DNA of 64,000 nucleotides from NCBI RefSeq assembly GCF_947497935.1, contig NZ_CANMIO010000012.1, positions 62,001 through 126,000 of the forward strand. The letters run 5' to 3'. Of this stretch, positions 6,942-16,329 are shown piece by piece. Made by a program: the position numbers and the translations under genes. Numbering within the stretch: position 1 is the first letter of the stretch; each line of letters opens with the position of its first letter. The notes beneath the pieces are model-generated. The model was given only the letters and a program-made list of their open reading frames with translations, searched no databases and was not told the origin of the DNA. Source of the stretch: an uncultured Shewanella sp. (GTDB taxonomy: Bacteria; Pseudomonadota; Gammaproteobacteria; Enterobacterales; Shewanellaceae).

Positions 6942-9900
6942 TTAGGCCTCTAATGCCTTAGTATTTTTATTCCTGCTGGCCTGACTAAAGCTCACTTTGC
7001 CAAAGTCTTCTAGAATCGCGTAACAGGCTGGCACCATAAACAGTACCAGCGCAGTTGATGCGAAGATCCCGAACACCATAGACACCACCAATGGCTGCAG
7101 TACCTGAGCCTGAATACTGGTCTCGAGTAACAGCGGTAACATGCCGGCAGCCGTGGTTAAAGACGTAATAAATACTGCTCTAAAGCGCTCTTTGCTAGCA
7201 CTCACTACCGCTTGATGCACCGATTGGCCCTCTTCTACGTGGTAACGAATATATTGCACCAGCAAAATCGAGTCATTAACCACTACCCCAGCCAGTGCCA
7301 CGAACCCGAGTATTGATGGCATACTCATGGAGTAACCTAACAATAAGTGGCCCCACAATACGCCAATAAGACCTAGCGGAATAACCGCCATCACCACTAA
7401 CGGCTCTATGTAGCTCTTAAACTGTAGGCTTAAGATGGCAAAAACTGCCAGCAAACCAACAATAAAGCCGCTGGCCATAGAATTTTGCGTGGTCTTGCTT
7501 TCTTTTACCTCCCCTTCATAGCTTACTCTAATGCCTGGATAACGCGTTTTAAGCTTGGGTAATAGTTCATCCTTGAAGGCATTATTGATTTCACTGGCAT
7601 TCGCTAAGTGAGTGTCTACTTCGCCGGTAATAGTCACAAAACGCATACCGTCAAGCCGTGAGATCTTCACATACCCTCGCTGCCACTTAAAATTAGCGAC
7701 TGCCGACAGTGGCACCTGCTCGCCTGCACTACCTATGGTGATTGGGAAGTTAGCCAGGTTTTCAAGCTTGGCCGCATCGACTTTATCTAACTGGACATCG
7801 ATTTGAATGCTTTCAGGCCCCACTTGAATATTGTCGGCCGTTTGGTGGAAGTACGCACCACGCAACTGGCTAGCGAGCATCATGCCGTTAACCCCAAACG
7901 CCTCGGCGCCGGGTTTTAATGTCATTAATATTTCCGCCTTACCCGGTCTCATACTATCCATCACACCAGAGACGCCGTTAAAGCCTTGCAAGTACTGCTG
8001 TACATCGATTGCGGCAGATTTAAGTTCATCTAAATCGTCACCGCGCACGCGAATTTCAATTGCGCGGCCCGCAGGCCCCATTTTAGGCTGCTTAAACACG
8101 ATAGCAATCGGGTCGACCATCTCCCCTACGCCCTGCTGCCACTCACGGATAAAAGTACTCATCAGGGTTTGGCGCACTTCAGCGCTCAGCAAATCGATTT
8201 TCACCGTGGCCACATGGGCGCCACTCTCTCCCGCATCGGCGTTAAAATTAAAGCGCTCGGTGATGTGCTGAATAAGCCGATGACCGTCTTCTCTATCACT
8301 ATATTTTTCATCTAACGCCTTAGCCACACTGACGACGCGGTTCACCACGTTCTCGGTCTGCTCCAGCGTTGCGCCCGGCGGCAAGATTATTCGCGCCTCC
8401 GCCACATCACCATCAAGTTCAGGAAAACCGACAAACTTAATCGCGCCGCCCGCGGCCAATGAAATAGAGATAAACAACAGGCTGACGACCGAGCCCATAA
8501 ACACATAACGCCAATTAATAACCCACTCTACCGCCGCGACTAACTGCACGGTTCTGAAGTACTCAAACTTTTGATTAAACTTTTGCTTAAAGCGACTGGT
8601 TTTACGCTCTTTGCCTTTAGCTGCATGGGCTAAATGATTAGGTAAAATTAAAAAGGCTTCAACTAAACTCACGGTTAAAATAAGCAGTAAAGTTTGCGGA
8701 ATAACCCGCAGCACCTTGCCCATGTCCCCTTCCATAAAGGCAATACTGGAGAAGATAAATACCGTGGTTAAAAACGATGATACCACGCCCGGCAATACAC
8801 GCTTTACGCCTTGAATAACCGCATCAGCCTTATTCATACCACGCTCAATATGTGCAGCGATGGATTCTGCAATCACAATCGCATCATCCATCATGATGCC
8901 AATCGCCATTAAGAATGCCACCAGCGTCATAATGTTTATGGTAAGGCCTACTTGCGCCATAAAGAACAGGCTACCCATAAAGGCGACAGGCAAGCCCATT
9001 GCCACCCAAAAAGAGTAGCGCAAACTAAAAAATAGCCACATACACAAAAACACCAGTACCACCCCCTGCCAACCATTCTTAACCAGCATGGATAGTCGGT
9101 CCCACAGCAGTGAGCTCAAATCGTTAGAGGTACTGATAGTGATGCCATTAGGCGCGCGCAGCTTCTCTGCGTCTAAGAAGCCGATGATCTCCTCTTTAAG
9201 GCGCAGTGAATCTTGTGACTTATTCTTGAACACGGTCAGAATCGCCGCTTGTTCACCATCGAAACGAATGCTCTCTTCATCGAGTTCAAATCTATCTGTG
9301 ATGGTGGCAATATCACGAAGACGCACCACCCCACCCTGAGCATCGGAGCGAATGACGATATTGGCAAGACGTTCAGGCTCAACTTCTCGCTGATCGAAGC
9401 GAATAAGAATATTCTTACTTGGCGTTTCAACGGTACCGCTAGGTAGCTGCACGTTTTGCTGTTCAATCTGTTTAGCGACATCGGCAACGCTCATGCCTAA
9501 ACGCTTAATTGCCCCAAGCGACACCTCCACTAATAGCTGATGGGATGAGAAACCTGAGATCTCAACCTGACTGATACTGGTATCGAGTTTTAAACGGCGC
9601 TTCAAATCCTCGGTATAAGCTTTCAGCTCAGGCTTACTCGTCGATGCTGACACGGCGATATCGATAATTCGCTCATTAAAATCAAGCTCTTCGACAATCG
9701 GCGGTTCAATTTCGGCAGGGAAGTCTTTAATGGCCGAGATCTTAGTTTGTACATCCACGAGGCTCCGACTCAAGTCTGCCTTATCATCAAGCTTGAGCGT
9801 CATGCGTGCTACGCCCTCTAAGGCGTCACACTTGGTTTCAACAATGCTGCCTAGACTGTCGACAGCATCTTCCATTCTTAGGCAGAGATTTTCCTCCACA

Positions 9901-10067
9901 TCTTGCGGTGATGCGCCGGGTAGCACTACCTGGGCGGTAATATAGCTCTTGGAGAACTCAGGAAACGTTTCGCGCTTAAGCTCAGGCATCGCCTTAATGC
10001 CCAGCACGATAAAGGCCAACATCAGCAAGGACGTCGCCGTAGGATGGCGAACAAAAAAACCGATCAC
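6942..10067 (-). CDS. RND-family efflux transporter inner-membrane permease
   Basis: 1041 residues, the normal length for an AcrB-type proton-driven exporter. The first helix sits at the extreme N-terminus (MIGFFVRHPTATSLLML). The paired aspartates of the proton relay are in GIMMDDAIVIAES at about 394-395, and a second set of helices follows two large periplasmic loops. The membrane-helix and porter-domain duplication is clear (two halves of about 500 residues). It overlaps the preceding adaptor gene by 4 bp, so the two subunits are translationally coupled. No outer-membrane channel gene is present; it probably uses a TolC homologue encoded elsewhere. Substrate range cannot be read from sequence. 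Confidence 0.93.
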   Translation of the reverse strand: MIGFFVRHPTATSLLMLAFIVLGIKAMPELKRETFPEFSKSYITAQVVLPGASPQDVEENLCLRMEDAVDSLGSIVETKCDALEGVARMTLKLDDKADLSRSLVDVQTKISAIKDFPAEIEPPIVEELDFNERIIDIAVSASTSKPELKAYTEDLKRRLKLDTSISQVEISGFSSHQLLVEVSLGAIKRLGMSVADVAKQIEQQNVQLPSGTVETPSKNILIRFDQREVEPERLANIVIRSDAQGGVVRLRDIATITDRFELDEESIRFDGEQAAILTVFKNKSQDSLRLKEEIIGFLDAEKLRAPNGITISTSNDLSSLLWDRLSMLVKNGWQGVVLVFLCMWLFFSLRYSFWVAMGLPVAFMGSLFFMAQVGLTINIMTLVAFLMAIGIMMDDAIVIAESIAAHIERGMNKADAVIQGVKRVLPGVVSSFLTTVFIFSSIAFMEGDMGKVLRVIPQTLLLILTVSLVEAFLILPNHLAHAAKGKERKTSRFKQKFNQKFEYFRTVQLVAAVEWVINWRYVFMGSVVSLLFISISLAAGGAIKFVGFPELDGDVAEARIILPPGATLEQTENVVNRVVSVAKALDEKYSDREDGHRLIQHITERFNFNADAGESGAHVATVKIDLLSAEVRQTLMSTFIREWQQGVGEMVDPIAIVFKQPKMGPAGRAIEIRVRGDDLDELKSAAIDVQQYLQGFNGVSGVMDSMRPGKAEILMTLKPGAEAFGVNGMMLASQLRGAYFHQTADNIQVGPESIQIDVQLDKVDAAKLENLANFPITIGSAGEQVPLSAVANFKWQRGYVKISRLDGMRFVTITGEVDTHLANASEINNAFKDELLPKLKTRYPGIRVSYEGEVKESKTTQNSMASGFIVGLLAVFAILSLQFKSYIEPLVVMAVIPLGLIGVLWGHLLLGYSMSMPSILGFVALAGVVVNDSILLVQYIRYHVEEGQSVHQAVVSASKERFRAVFITSLTTAAGMLPLLLETSIQAQVLQPLVVSMVFGIFASTALVLFMVPACYAILEDFGKVSFSQASRNKNTKALEA

Positions 10068-11419
10068 GGCTGCATCTCCCCAGCCGCTTGTTCAGCACTG
10101 TGGTCAGATCCTGTTGCATCATTCGCTTGAGTGCGTAGCGCCATTCCATTAATGGCTGGAATAAGGTCAGTTAATACTAACTGCATCCCATCAACTAGAT
10201 CCCCCTGCACCGCCGCATGGCCCTCTTGACGGAACAGCACTTGAACATCCACCAGCTCGAGACGCTTCTCTTGGTTCATGATGTAAAGCTTTTCACCGTG
10301 CAGTGCACGCTCAGGCACCATCCAGTAATCACGCTCGCCACCTTTAATTCGGGCACTAACAAACATGCCGTTCACCAATGGAGGTGACTGGCCAATTTTA
10401 AGCTCGCGGTACTGCTGCTCGACCTGCAAAACGATACTGACGGTGGCTAATGTTGGGTCCACCGTTTCGCCAATTCGGGTGATCTCTGCTGGCCAGCTAA
10501 AGGAATAAGTCGCCCCCTTTAAGGTGATCTCGGCACTTAAGCCCAAGGTTTCGGCGCGTGGTAACTGTTGTGCTAGGCCCTGTGGCCTGTTAACCGTTTT
10601 CATCAAGGTCATCATATCGCCAAGCGACACCTGCGCCTCGACTTCCATCACCTCAATACCATTGATGCGTGCTAGCACCTGCTGAGGGGACACCACCTGA
10701 CTGCCTTCAACGTTAACCTCGGCCACCCGGCCTTCAAAAGGAAGACGAATTTCGGTCTTAGTCAGCTGGCTTTGGGCTTCCTGCTCACGGGCTTCGGCTT
10801 GCAGCAACTGCGCCTCAAGGATCTGCGTCTCATTTGGCATCAGGTTCAGGCTATTATCTAGCTCTTGCAGTTTCTGCTGCTGACCCAGTAAGTTTTGCCG
10901 TTCGCCATCGAGTTCAGACTGAGAGATAAGATTCTGCTTACGCAGTGTTTCTTTACGCTTTAAGTCAGATTTAACCAAGTCGTAGCGATTATTTTCAATC
11001 TCAAGCGATAATTTAAGGTTTTTAAGTTGCAGCTTCTTACCTTCTAACTGCCCTTCAAGCGCCTTACGGTCGGCCTGAGCTTGAGCCAGACGAATTTGAT
11101 AATCCAGCGGATCGATAGCCAGTAACAGGGTATTTTTTGCGAGGATTTTACCCACGGCAAGATCCGGGTGCTTGTACACAACACGGCCGCCAACTTCTGG
11201 CAATAACTGCCATTGAATTTTAGGGCTAACACGGCCAAAGGCATCGACCTGTGCCACCACAGGGCTTTTCTCTAAGAAAATCACCTCAACTAACTTGCTT
11301 GGCTCAGCCTGCAACTCTAATGGTGGATGGCTGCGCAGTTTGACCACTAACACCAGCACTACAAAGCCCACGGCTACCGCAGGAAAGAAATACCATCGTT
11401 TTCCTTTATAGCTAGACAT
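10064..11419 (-). CDS. RND periplasmic adaptor (membrane fusion protein)
   Basis: 451 residues with an N-terminal membrane anchor (about 8-26), a lipoyl-like half-motif, a long alpha-helical hairpin rich in Gln/Leu/Glu from roughly residue 110 to 210, the second lipoyl half (RLPFEGRVAEVNV), and a beta-barrel/membrane-proximal domain. It bridges the inner-membrane pump and an outer-membrane channel. The start codon overlaps the tetR stop by one base (TAATG) and its end overlaps the permease start by four, so the three genes form one operon. A Ser/Ala/Glu-rich tail of about 20 residues extends past the usual C-terminus. Confidence 0.9.
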   Translation of the reverse strand: MSSYKGKRWYFFPAVAVGFVVLVLVVKLRSHPPLELQAEPSKLVEVIFLEKSPVVAQVDAFGRVSPKIQWQLLPEVGGRVVYKHPDLAVGKILAKNTLLLAIDPLDYQIRLAQAQADRKALEGQLEGKKLQLKNLKLSLEIENNRYDLVKSDLKRKETLRKQNLISQSELDGERQNLLGQQQKLQELDNSLNLMPNETQILEAQLLQAEAREQEAQSQLTKTEIRLPFEGRVAEVNVEGSQVVSPQQVLARINGIEVMEVEAQVSLGDMMTLMKTVNRPQGLAQQLPRAETLGLSAEITLKGATYSFSWPAEITRIGETVDPTLATVSIVLQVEQQYRELKIGQSPPLVNGMFVSARIKGGERDYWMVPERALHGEKLYIMNQEKRLELVDVQVLFRQEGHAAVQGDLVDGMQLVLTDLIPAINGMALRTQANDATGSDHSAEQAAGEMQP

Positions 11420-12045
11420 TAATGCTTTCCTCCAGACAAACCATGTTCGAGCAGAGCAATATTGTGTTTGGCCAATTGTTGATAAAATTCTTCATTAAGT
11501 TGATAACCATGTAGTTTTGCCATTGGAGTTGGCATGACAAAGGGAAAAATCATTAAGCTCAGTAGCGACATCTTTAGCATTTGCGGATCAAGTTCGCCCG
11601 ACTCTTCTAATAGTTGTTTCGGCATAGGCGTGAGATCGGCGATAGGTTCAAACAATTTGTAAATCACCGCCTTTGCCTCTGATGAGTGGTCTGAACTCAT
11701 CAGTTGAAACAAAAAGCGCGGAAATTCTGGATTGGGGATCATTGTTTGATAAAACTCAGAGACAATATCAGCCACCGTAGGCTTACCGTGAGATTGTTGT
11801 AATGCTTTTGCGCGCTGATGGATAGGATGGATATGTTCAGTCACCATCGCCTCAAACAAACCCAGTTTATTACCGAAGTAATAGCGGATCATCGCCATAT
11901 TCACACCGGCTAATTCGCTAATTTGTCGGATACTGACTTTGTCGTAATCTGCGGCAGTAAAACAGCGATACGCCGCGCGAATAAGACTCGCACGAACATT
12001 ATCTTGTTCTGCTTTTTTGGAAGTATCTTTTGTCATCAGCGACAT
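11419..12045 (-). CDS. TetR-family repressor of the RND operon
   Basis: 208 residues. The N-terminal HTH (residues 20-64) includes the family signature VSIRQISELAGVNMAMIRYYFGNK; the C-terminal half is the all-helical ligand-binding/dimer domain. It is the first gene of the operon, and two palindromes sharing TGTTATTCA half-sites lie immediately upstream, so autorepression together with control of the pump is likely. The start could be the ATG at 12045 or the in-frame ATG at 12036; neither has a clear Shine-Dalgarno, and the upstream one touches the operator. Confidence 0.92.
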   Translation of the reverse strand: MSLMTKDTSKKAEQDNVRASLIRAAYRCFTAADYDKVSIRQISELAGVNMAMIRYYFGNKLGLFEAMVTEHIHPIHQRAKALQQSHGKPTVADIVSEFYQTMIPNPEFPRFLFQLMSSDHSSEAKAVIYKLFEPIADLTPMPKQLLEESGELDPQMLKMSLLSLMIFPFVMPTPMAKLHGYQLNEEFYQQLAKHNIALLEHGLSGGKH

Positions 12046-12080
12046 AGACTTGTGTTATTCAGTTGAATAACACAAGTCTA
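12045..12080. promoter_or_regulatory. 36-bp near-perfect palindrome, probable TetR operator 1
   Basis: Seventeen of 18 positions in each arm are complementary (TAGACTTGTGTTATTCA and its complement). The palindrome abuts the first possible tetR start codon, so a bound repressor would block transcription start or elongation. Confidence 0.75.
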
Positions 12081-12111
12081 CTGTCTGCCTTGGGATTTTG
12101 CATGAACTATC

Positions 12112-12140
12112 GTTATTCAAAAACCAGAGTTTTGAATAAC
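12112..12140. promoter_or_regulatory. second palindrome, probable TetR operator 2
   Basis: GTTATTCAAAA (12112-12122) and TTTTGAATAAC (12130-12140) are exact complements across a 7-nt spacer and share the GTTATTCA half-site with operator 1, 31 bp away. It probably overlaps the promoter of the tetR-adaptor-permease operon. Confidence 0.65.
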
Positions 12141-12207
12141 TGCACACTAAAATAATTTAGTGAAAAAATAACAAGTAAGAAGTTGAACTAAACCAATTTA
12201 AAGTGAA

Positions 12208-12522
12208 TTAAACCAATTTAAAATGAATGAGATATAGAGCTTCAATTCCCGGGTAAATCTGTCTAATTAAGGTTTTAAGCTCAGCTAAACTCATATTTTC
12301 TTGCTCTGCGTGCGTATCATTTAAGTCATCATAAGCAACGCGGCTAACAGAAAGAATATCAAGCTCGCCATAGCAGCGACCATCTTCTAAATTAGACACA
12401 CTCACCCGCTGTCCAGCTTGGTAATAAGACTCGGACTCGTCACGTAAGGTGATGGTTTTCTTACCGGCTAGAATATCAGTCTCAAAACGACTGAAAAAAG
12501 TGATATTGCTTGGTGGATTCAT
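12208..12522 (-). CDS. yqfB: N4-acetylcytidine amidohydrolase (ASCH domain)
   Basis: 104 residues, colinear with E. coli YqfB (103 aa). The shared segments are ITFFSRFETDILAGKKTITL with the catalytic Lys and Thr, RDESESYY, and HAEQENMSLAELK with the catalytic Glu. The enzyme deacetylates N4-acetylcytidine and related nucleosides, a salvage or detoxification step for modified nucleosides. The ASCH fold is a small single-domain protein, so the gene is complete. It is monocistronic and unrelated to the neighbouring efflux operon. Confidence 0.9.
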   Translation of the reverse strand: MNPPSNITFFSRFETDILAGKKTITLRDESESYYQAGQRVSVSNLEDGRCYGELDILSVSRVAYDDLNDTHAEQENMSLAELKTLIRQIYPGIEALYLIHFKLV

Positions 12523-12872
12523 GCGGCTGTATTACTCATCTTAAGACTTTCTCGTGCACCACTATTGATGCTTTGTCGCCATTTTATATCAAACCACAAA
12601 AAAATCAGTATAACAAAGTGCTCGAATCTGAGTATTTTGGCAAATTAAGTAGGATGAAAGACGTCATGCCTATGGTCTTGCGGTGCAATTTCGCGCCGAA
12701 CTCACAAGCTAAACAACCTTAGGTTCTTGGAGGCGATATTGTTAATCACAATACGGCGGTAGCGGTTACGCCTTGTTTAGGGTAAAATTCGCGTCCGATT
12801 TCTAGCTTGGCGCAGAATGTGCCACAATAGACATCATATAGACGTTATTAATAGGCATATCGTAGAGAACTC
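12523..12872. other. gene-free stretch
   Basis: 350 bp between divergent genes. A 70-codon open frame here (12510-12722) has no family features or SD and I do not regard it as a gene. Presumably it contains the promoters of the flanking genes. Confidence 0.4.
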
Positions 12873-13106
12873 ATGAACAGAAAACAGAAGATGATCAAAA
12901 AGACTGCAAAACGTGCTAAGGCTCGCCTTAATAAGCACACTGCACCTACGATCAAAAAATACGTGTCTAAGGCTGAGCGTGCAGAGCAGCAAGCAAAACT
13001 TGAAGCCGAAGCGGCAGAGCAAGCGGCTGCAGCACAAGAGACAACTGATGCGACAGATGACGCACCAGTAGAAGCAAATGAAGAAAAAGCGGCGTCAGCT
13101 AACTAA
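12873..13106 (+). CDS. DUF2986-type small basic/acidic protein
   Basis: 77 residues. The first half is very basic (MNRKQKMIKKTAKRAKARLN), with the KKYVSKAERAEQ motif I associate with DUF2986 proteins of Shewanella and Vibrio. The second half is a low-complexity Ala/Glu tail. The charge pattern suggests nucleic-acid or ribosome association, but no function is established. An SD-like GTAGAG lies nine bases before the ATG. Codon use is strong (lysine AAA/AAG, alanine GCA/GCG), consistent with an expressed gene. Confidence 0.75.
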   Translation: MNRKQKMIKKTAKRAKARLNKHTAPTIKKYVSKAERAEQQAKLEAEAAEQAAAAQETTDATDDAPVEANEEKAASAN

Positions 13107-13145
13107 ATATCGGCTCACTGCGCAATGTTTCTTGTTTGATTGAGC

Positions 13146-14663
13146 TTATTTGCTAGGAGTCCTCTCCTCTTTAACGCCAATAAGCTCAGCTACTTCGTTA
13201 CTTCCCTCGCAATCCTGCTCCTCATTGACTATTGCCATATTGGCACAAGAGGAAGAAAGCGGACTCTGACCACTCAAACTTAACTCCTCATCAAACTCAT
13301 TTATATCTTCCGCCACTGTATGGATCACAGGTTCAACAGCCGCAGCCCTGACCCTGTCCACCAGTCGATAAGCGACTAAGACACCCAGTACGCCGAAAAG
13401 TATCGAGCCTACCGCTTGGCCAATCAACACACCGTAAACCCCTCCCCATTGAGCACCAAAATAAACAAAGGGAATGGTACCTAATGTTGCCTTACCAACA
13501 TTAAACAGGGTCGAATACTTGGCTTTGCCTAAGTTATTAAATGAGGCATTGGCGACAAATAAAATACCTGAGAAAATAAAGAATACCGCTATAAACGAGC
13601 AGAAGAACAAAATCAGATCCGCCGCATCACCTTTCATATCGAACACACTGACAATTTGATGACGTGTTAAGAATAAGAGTAGAGATACAACCAATACATA
13701 GACGGCGCAAAATTGGATCGCTCGAGTCAGTGACTCTTTCACCCGTTCAAACTCCAATGCGCCATAGTTTTGTCCAACAATCGGTCCGATGGCACCCGAT
13801 AGCGCGAAGATCATGCCAAATGATACGGGGATGAGACGGCCTAGAACCGCCCAGCCAGCCACATAGCTATCGCCAAAATCCGCGATGGCGCGCGTCACTA
13901 CCGCATTACCGATTGGAGTCGCTACATTGGTAAGCATAGCGGGACCTGCGATGGCGAAGATGGGAGATAAATCTTCAACAAAGTGATCGGCATTAAAGCG
14001 ACCGAGTAAGTTGTGTTTGACCACAACGCCTCGAGCTGCAACCGCAAACACGGCAAAGCGTGCCATGACCGATGCAACGGCCGCGCCTTCAATTCCCATG
14101 GCAAACATGAAAATAAATATTGGGTCAAAAACCGCATTCACCCCCCCTCCGATTAGGGTCGACACCATAGACAACTTGGCATCACCTACTGCTCTTAACG
14201 CGCTACCCAGCGCCATCGCAAGGCAGATAAGAGGTAAGGAAGGGACCAAAATATTAAGATAACTCTCGGCAAGTTCAGCTGTTCTGCCCGTTGCCCCTAC
14301 CAGGCTCAATAGCTCAGGAATAAACATATACACGCTGAAGGCAACAAACAGGCTCACCAAAAAAGTCACAACAAGACTGTTTAACAGCAGCCGCTTAGCT
14401 TTTTCGATCTGCTTTGCGCCAATGGATCGCGACACCAACGCCCCTAGGGCAATAGAAAGGCCGATACCAATTGAGGTGGTAAAGAATGAGATGGTGCCAG
14501 CGTAGCCAACTGCCGCGGCAAGTTCCTGCTCCCCCAGTAAACTGAGAAAGAAAATATCCAATAAGTCGACCACAAACAGCGCCGAAATACCGATAGCCGC
14601 GGTAGAGCTCATCACCAAAATATGGCGTAAAATCGATCCCTGTACAAACTTGGCTACAGCCAT
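13146..14663 (-). CDS. MATE-family efflux transporter
   Basis: 505 residues with twelve predicted helices arranged as two six-helix halves (about residues 12-225 and 235-440), as in MATE antiporters that export cationic drugs or metabolites using Na+ or H+. The N-terminal half carries the AAAVGYAG and GIGLSIALGALVSRSIG features of the family. The last 60 or so residues, after VAYRLVDRVRAAAVEPVIH, form an unusual acidic, serine-rich cytoplasmic tail absent from typical 440-460-residue members. Substrate unknown. The ion-channel gene lies 29 bp upstream on the same strand, so the two may be co-transcribed. Confidence 0.88.
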   Translation of the reverse strand: MAVAKFVQGSILRHILVMSSTAAIGISALFVVDLLDIFFLSLLGEQELAAAVGYAGTISFFTTSIGIGLSIALGALVSRSIGAKQIEKAKRLLLNSLVVTFLVSLFVAFSVYMFIPELLSLVGATGRTAELAESYLNILVPSLPLICLAMALGSALRAVGDAKLSMVSTLIGGGVNAVFDPIFIFMFAMGIEGAAVASVMARFAVFAVAARGVVVKHNLLGRFNADHFVEDLSPIFAIAGPAMLTNVATPIGNAVVTRAIADFGDSYVAGWAVLGRLIPVSFGMIFALSGAIGPIVGQNYGALEFERVKESLTRAIQFCAVYVLVVSLLLFLTRHQIVSVFDMKGDAADLILFFCSFIAVFFIFSGILFVANASFNNLGKAKYSTLFNVGKATLGTIPFVYFGAQWGGVYGVLIGQAVGSILFGVLGVLVAYRLVDRVRAAAVEPVIHTVAEDINEFDEELSLSGQSPLSSSCANMAIVNEEQDCEGSNEVAELIGVKEERTPSK

Positions 14664-14692
14664 AACACCTCTAATCCTTTAACTTTATTATT

Positions 14693-15526
14693 TTACAGTT
14701 CGCTCTCTAATTCACTGCCACATTGGTCGCAGTAGAGCGCATTATTTTCATGGCCAACTTTCAAGCAGTTACTGCAGCGTCTTAAGTCTCGTGTACGGCC
14801 AATCTCTTGCGATATTTCGGCGGTTAAAATACCGGTCGGGATAGCAATAATCGAGTAACCCAGCAGCATAGTAAATGCCGCTATAGCCTGACCGAGGGGC
14901 GTACCAGGGGTAATGTCGCCATAGCCTACGGTAGTGATGGTCACTATGGTCCAGTAAATCGACTTAGGGATCGAGGTAAAACCGTTGTTCGGCCCTTCAA
15001 CCACATACATAACGGCACTCAATACCACAACGATAAGGCTCACCGAGAAAAAGAAGATAAAAACCTTACGACCCGATTGCATCATGGCACGCAATAGTAA
15101 GTTACCTTCGCTTAAATAGCGTAGTAACTTCAATACCCTGAAAATTCTAAACAGGCGTAAGATCCTAATGACCATGGTGAAGTTTGCCCCAGGGAAGAAC
15201 AGAGCTAAATAGGTCGGTAATACCGATAATAGATCGACCACACCATAGAAACTTCTCGCATAACCGAGGGGGTTGGCCGAGCAATAAAGCCTTAGCAGAT
15301 ACTCAATAGTGAAGATAATGGTAAAGCCCCACTCCATAATGACAATAATATCGCCATAACGCTCATGAACGGAAGCCACGGTATCGAGAAAGACAAGTAG
15401 CACACTCATCACGATACAGACCATCAAACTGATATCAAAATAACGCCCAGCTCGAGTATCGGTACCAAAAATTACCCGGCGTAATTTGAGCTTTAACAAA
15501 CTTTCTGGATCTTTCTCTGTTGCCAT
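14693..15526 (-). CDS. voltage-gated-type potassium channel with C-terminal zinc ribbon
   Basis: About 277 residues from the preferred ATG at 15526; an in-frame TTG at 15547 is weaker. Six helices are predicted: S4 carries regularly spaced arginines (RILRLFRIFRVLKLLR), and the pore loop has the K+ selectivity filter TTVGYGD. After S6 the protein ends with two CxxC pairs (CSNC and CDQCG, 13 residues apart), a small zinc-ribbon-like domain that could act as a cytoplasmic sensor. It is a single-subunit, tetramer-forming inner-membrane channel. The gating signal is unknown. Confidence 0.88.
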   Translation of the reverse strand: MATEKDPESLLKLKLRRVIFGTDTRAGRYFDISLMVCIVMSVLLVFLDTVASVHERYGDIIVIMEWGFTIIFTIEYLLRLYCSANPLGYARSFYGVVDLLSVLPTYLALFFPGANFTMVIRILRLFRIFRVLKLLRYLSEGNLLLRAMMQSGRKVFIFFFSVSLIVVVLSAVMYVVEGPNNGFTSIPKSIYWTIVTITTVGYGDITPGTPLGQAIAAFTMLLGYSIIAIPTGILTAEISQEIGRTRDLRRCSNCLKVGHENNALYCDQCGSELESEL

Positions 15527-15739
15527 TTTTACAACAAATCCTTGCAAGAATTTAGCGATGAAATCGTCGGTTTAATCTGACTTATCAAGGCATTTAAGAT
15601 TGGTGATATGAATAGTGTGACACGCATATAGGATGAGCTCAAAAATAATCTTAGCCTTTATCATCAACAGCCGTGTTATTTTAAGGTAATATAAAGCCAT
15701 TCATTCATCGATTTTTAGCCGTTTCGCTCAAGGTTTTTC

Positions 15740-16255
15740 ATGCGTTTTATTGTTTTATCGCTCAGCTTGCTGATGCTAATTTTAAGCCCCCTCTTTTCAA
15801 GCGCCACTTTTGCGAGCGCTATGACCAGTGGTAAAGCCGACTTAGTGATTGTGACTAAATCTGAAGCAAGCATGGCGCTTCTTCGCCAAGGAAAGGTGCT
15901 AAAGAAATATCGTATCGCCATGGGTGATAACCCCGTGGGCCATAAGCTCACCGAAGGCGATCAACGCACCCCAGAAGGCCGTTATATACTCGATTATAAA
16001 AAGTCTGATAGTGCTTACTACCGCGCGATCCATATCTCCTACCCAAATGATGAAGACAAATTACGTGCTGATGCCCTCGGCATTAGCCCAGGCGGGCAAA
16101 TTATGATCCATGGCGAGAATCCCAACTCTAACCTAAGCCCAGAAGAAGCGCAGATGTATAATTGGACCGATGGCTGTATCGCAATTACCAATGCCGAAAT
16201 GGACGAGCTTTGGCGAGCAATTGAGCCAGGTACTCCAATTGAGATCTGGCCTTAA
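15740..16255 (+). CDS. L,D-transpeptidase family (YkuD) periplasmic protein
   Basis: 171 residues with a signal peptide (about 1-27, MRFIVLSLSLLMLILSPLFS then a small-residue cleavage region) and a single YkuD domain. The conserved His is in IMIHGENPN and the catalytic Cys in WTDGCIAITNAEMDEL, about 40 residues later. Small stand-alone proteins of this kind are often called ErfK/YbiS-like murein transpeptidases; whether this one crosslinks peptidoglycan or anchors a lipoprotein is not visible. Divergent from the channel gene, it is followed 74 bp later by yecM in the same direction. Confidence 0.88.
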   Translation: MRFIVLSLSLLMLILSPLFSSATFASAMTSGKADLVIVTKSEASMALLRQGKVLKKYRIAMGDNPVGHKLTEGDQRTPEGRYILDYKKSDSAYYRAIHISYPNDEDKLRADALGISPGGQIMIHGENPNSNLSPEEAQMYNWTDGCIAITNAEMDELWRAIEPGTPIEIWP

Positions 16256-16329
16256 GGCATCTAGCCACAGACCCATTAACACCTCTTTTTCACTTTTATT
16301 CCATGCCCATTTAGCATTAAGGCACACCT

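Noticed and set aside
12510-12722. 70-codon plus-strand ORF between yqfB and the DUF2986 gene
   Set aside because: No family features, no Shine-Dalgarno, and it overlaps the yqfB start on the other strand.
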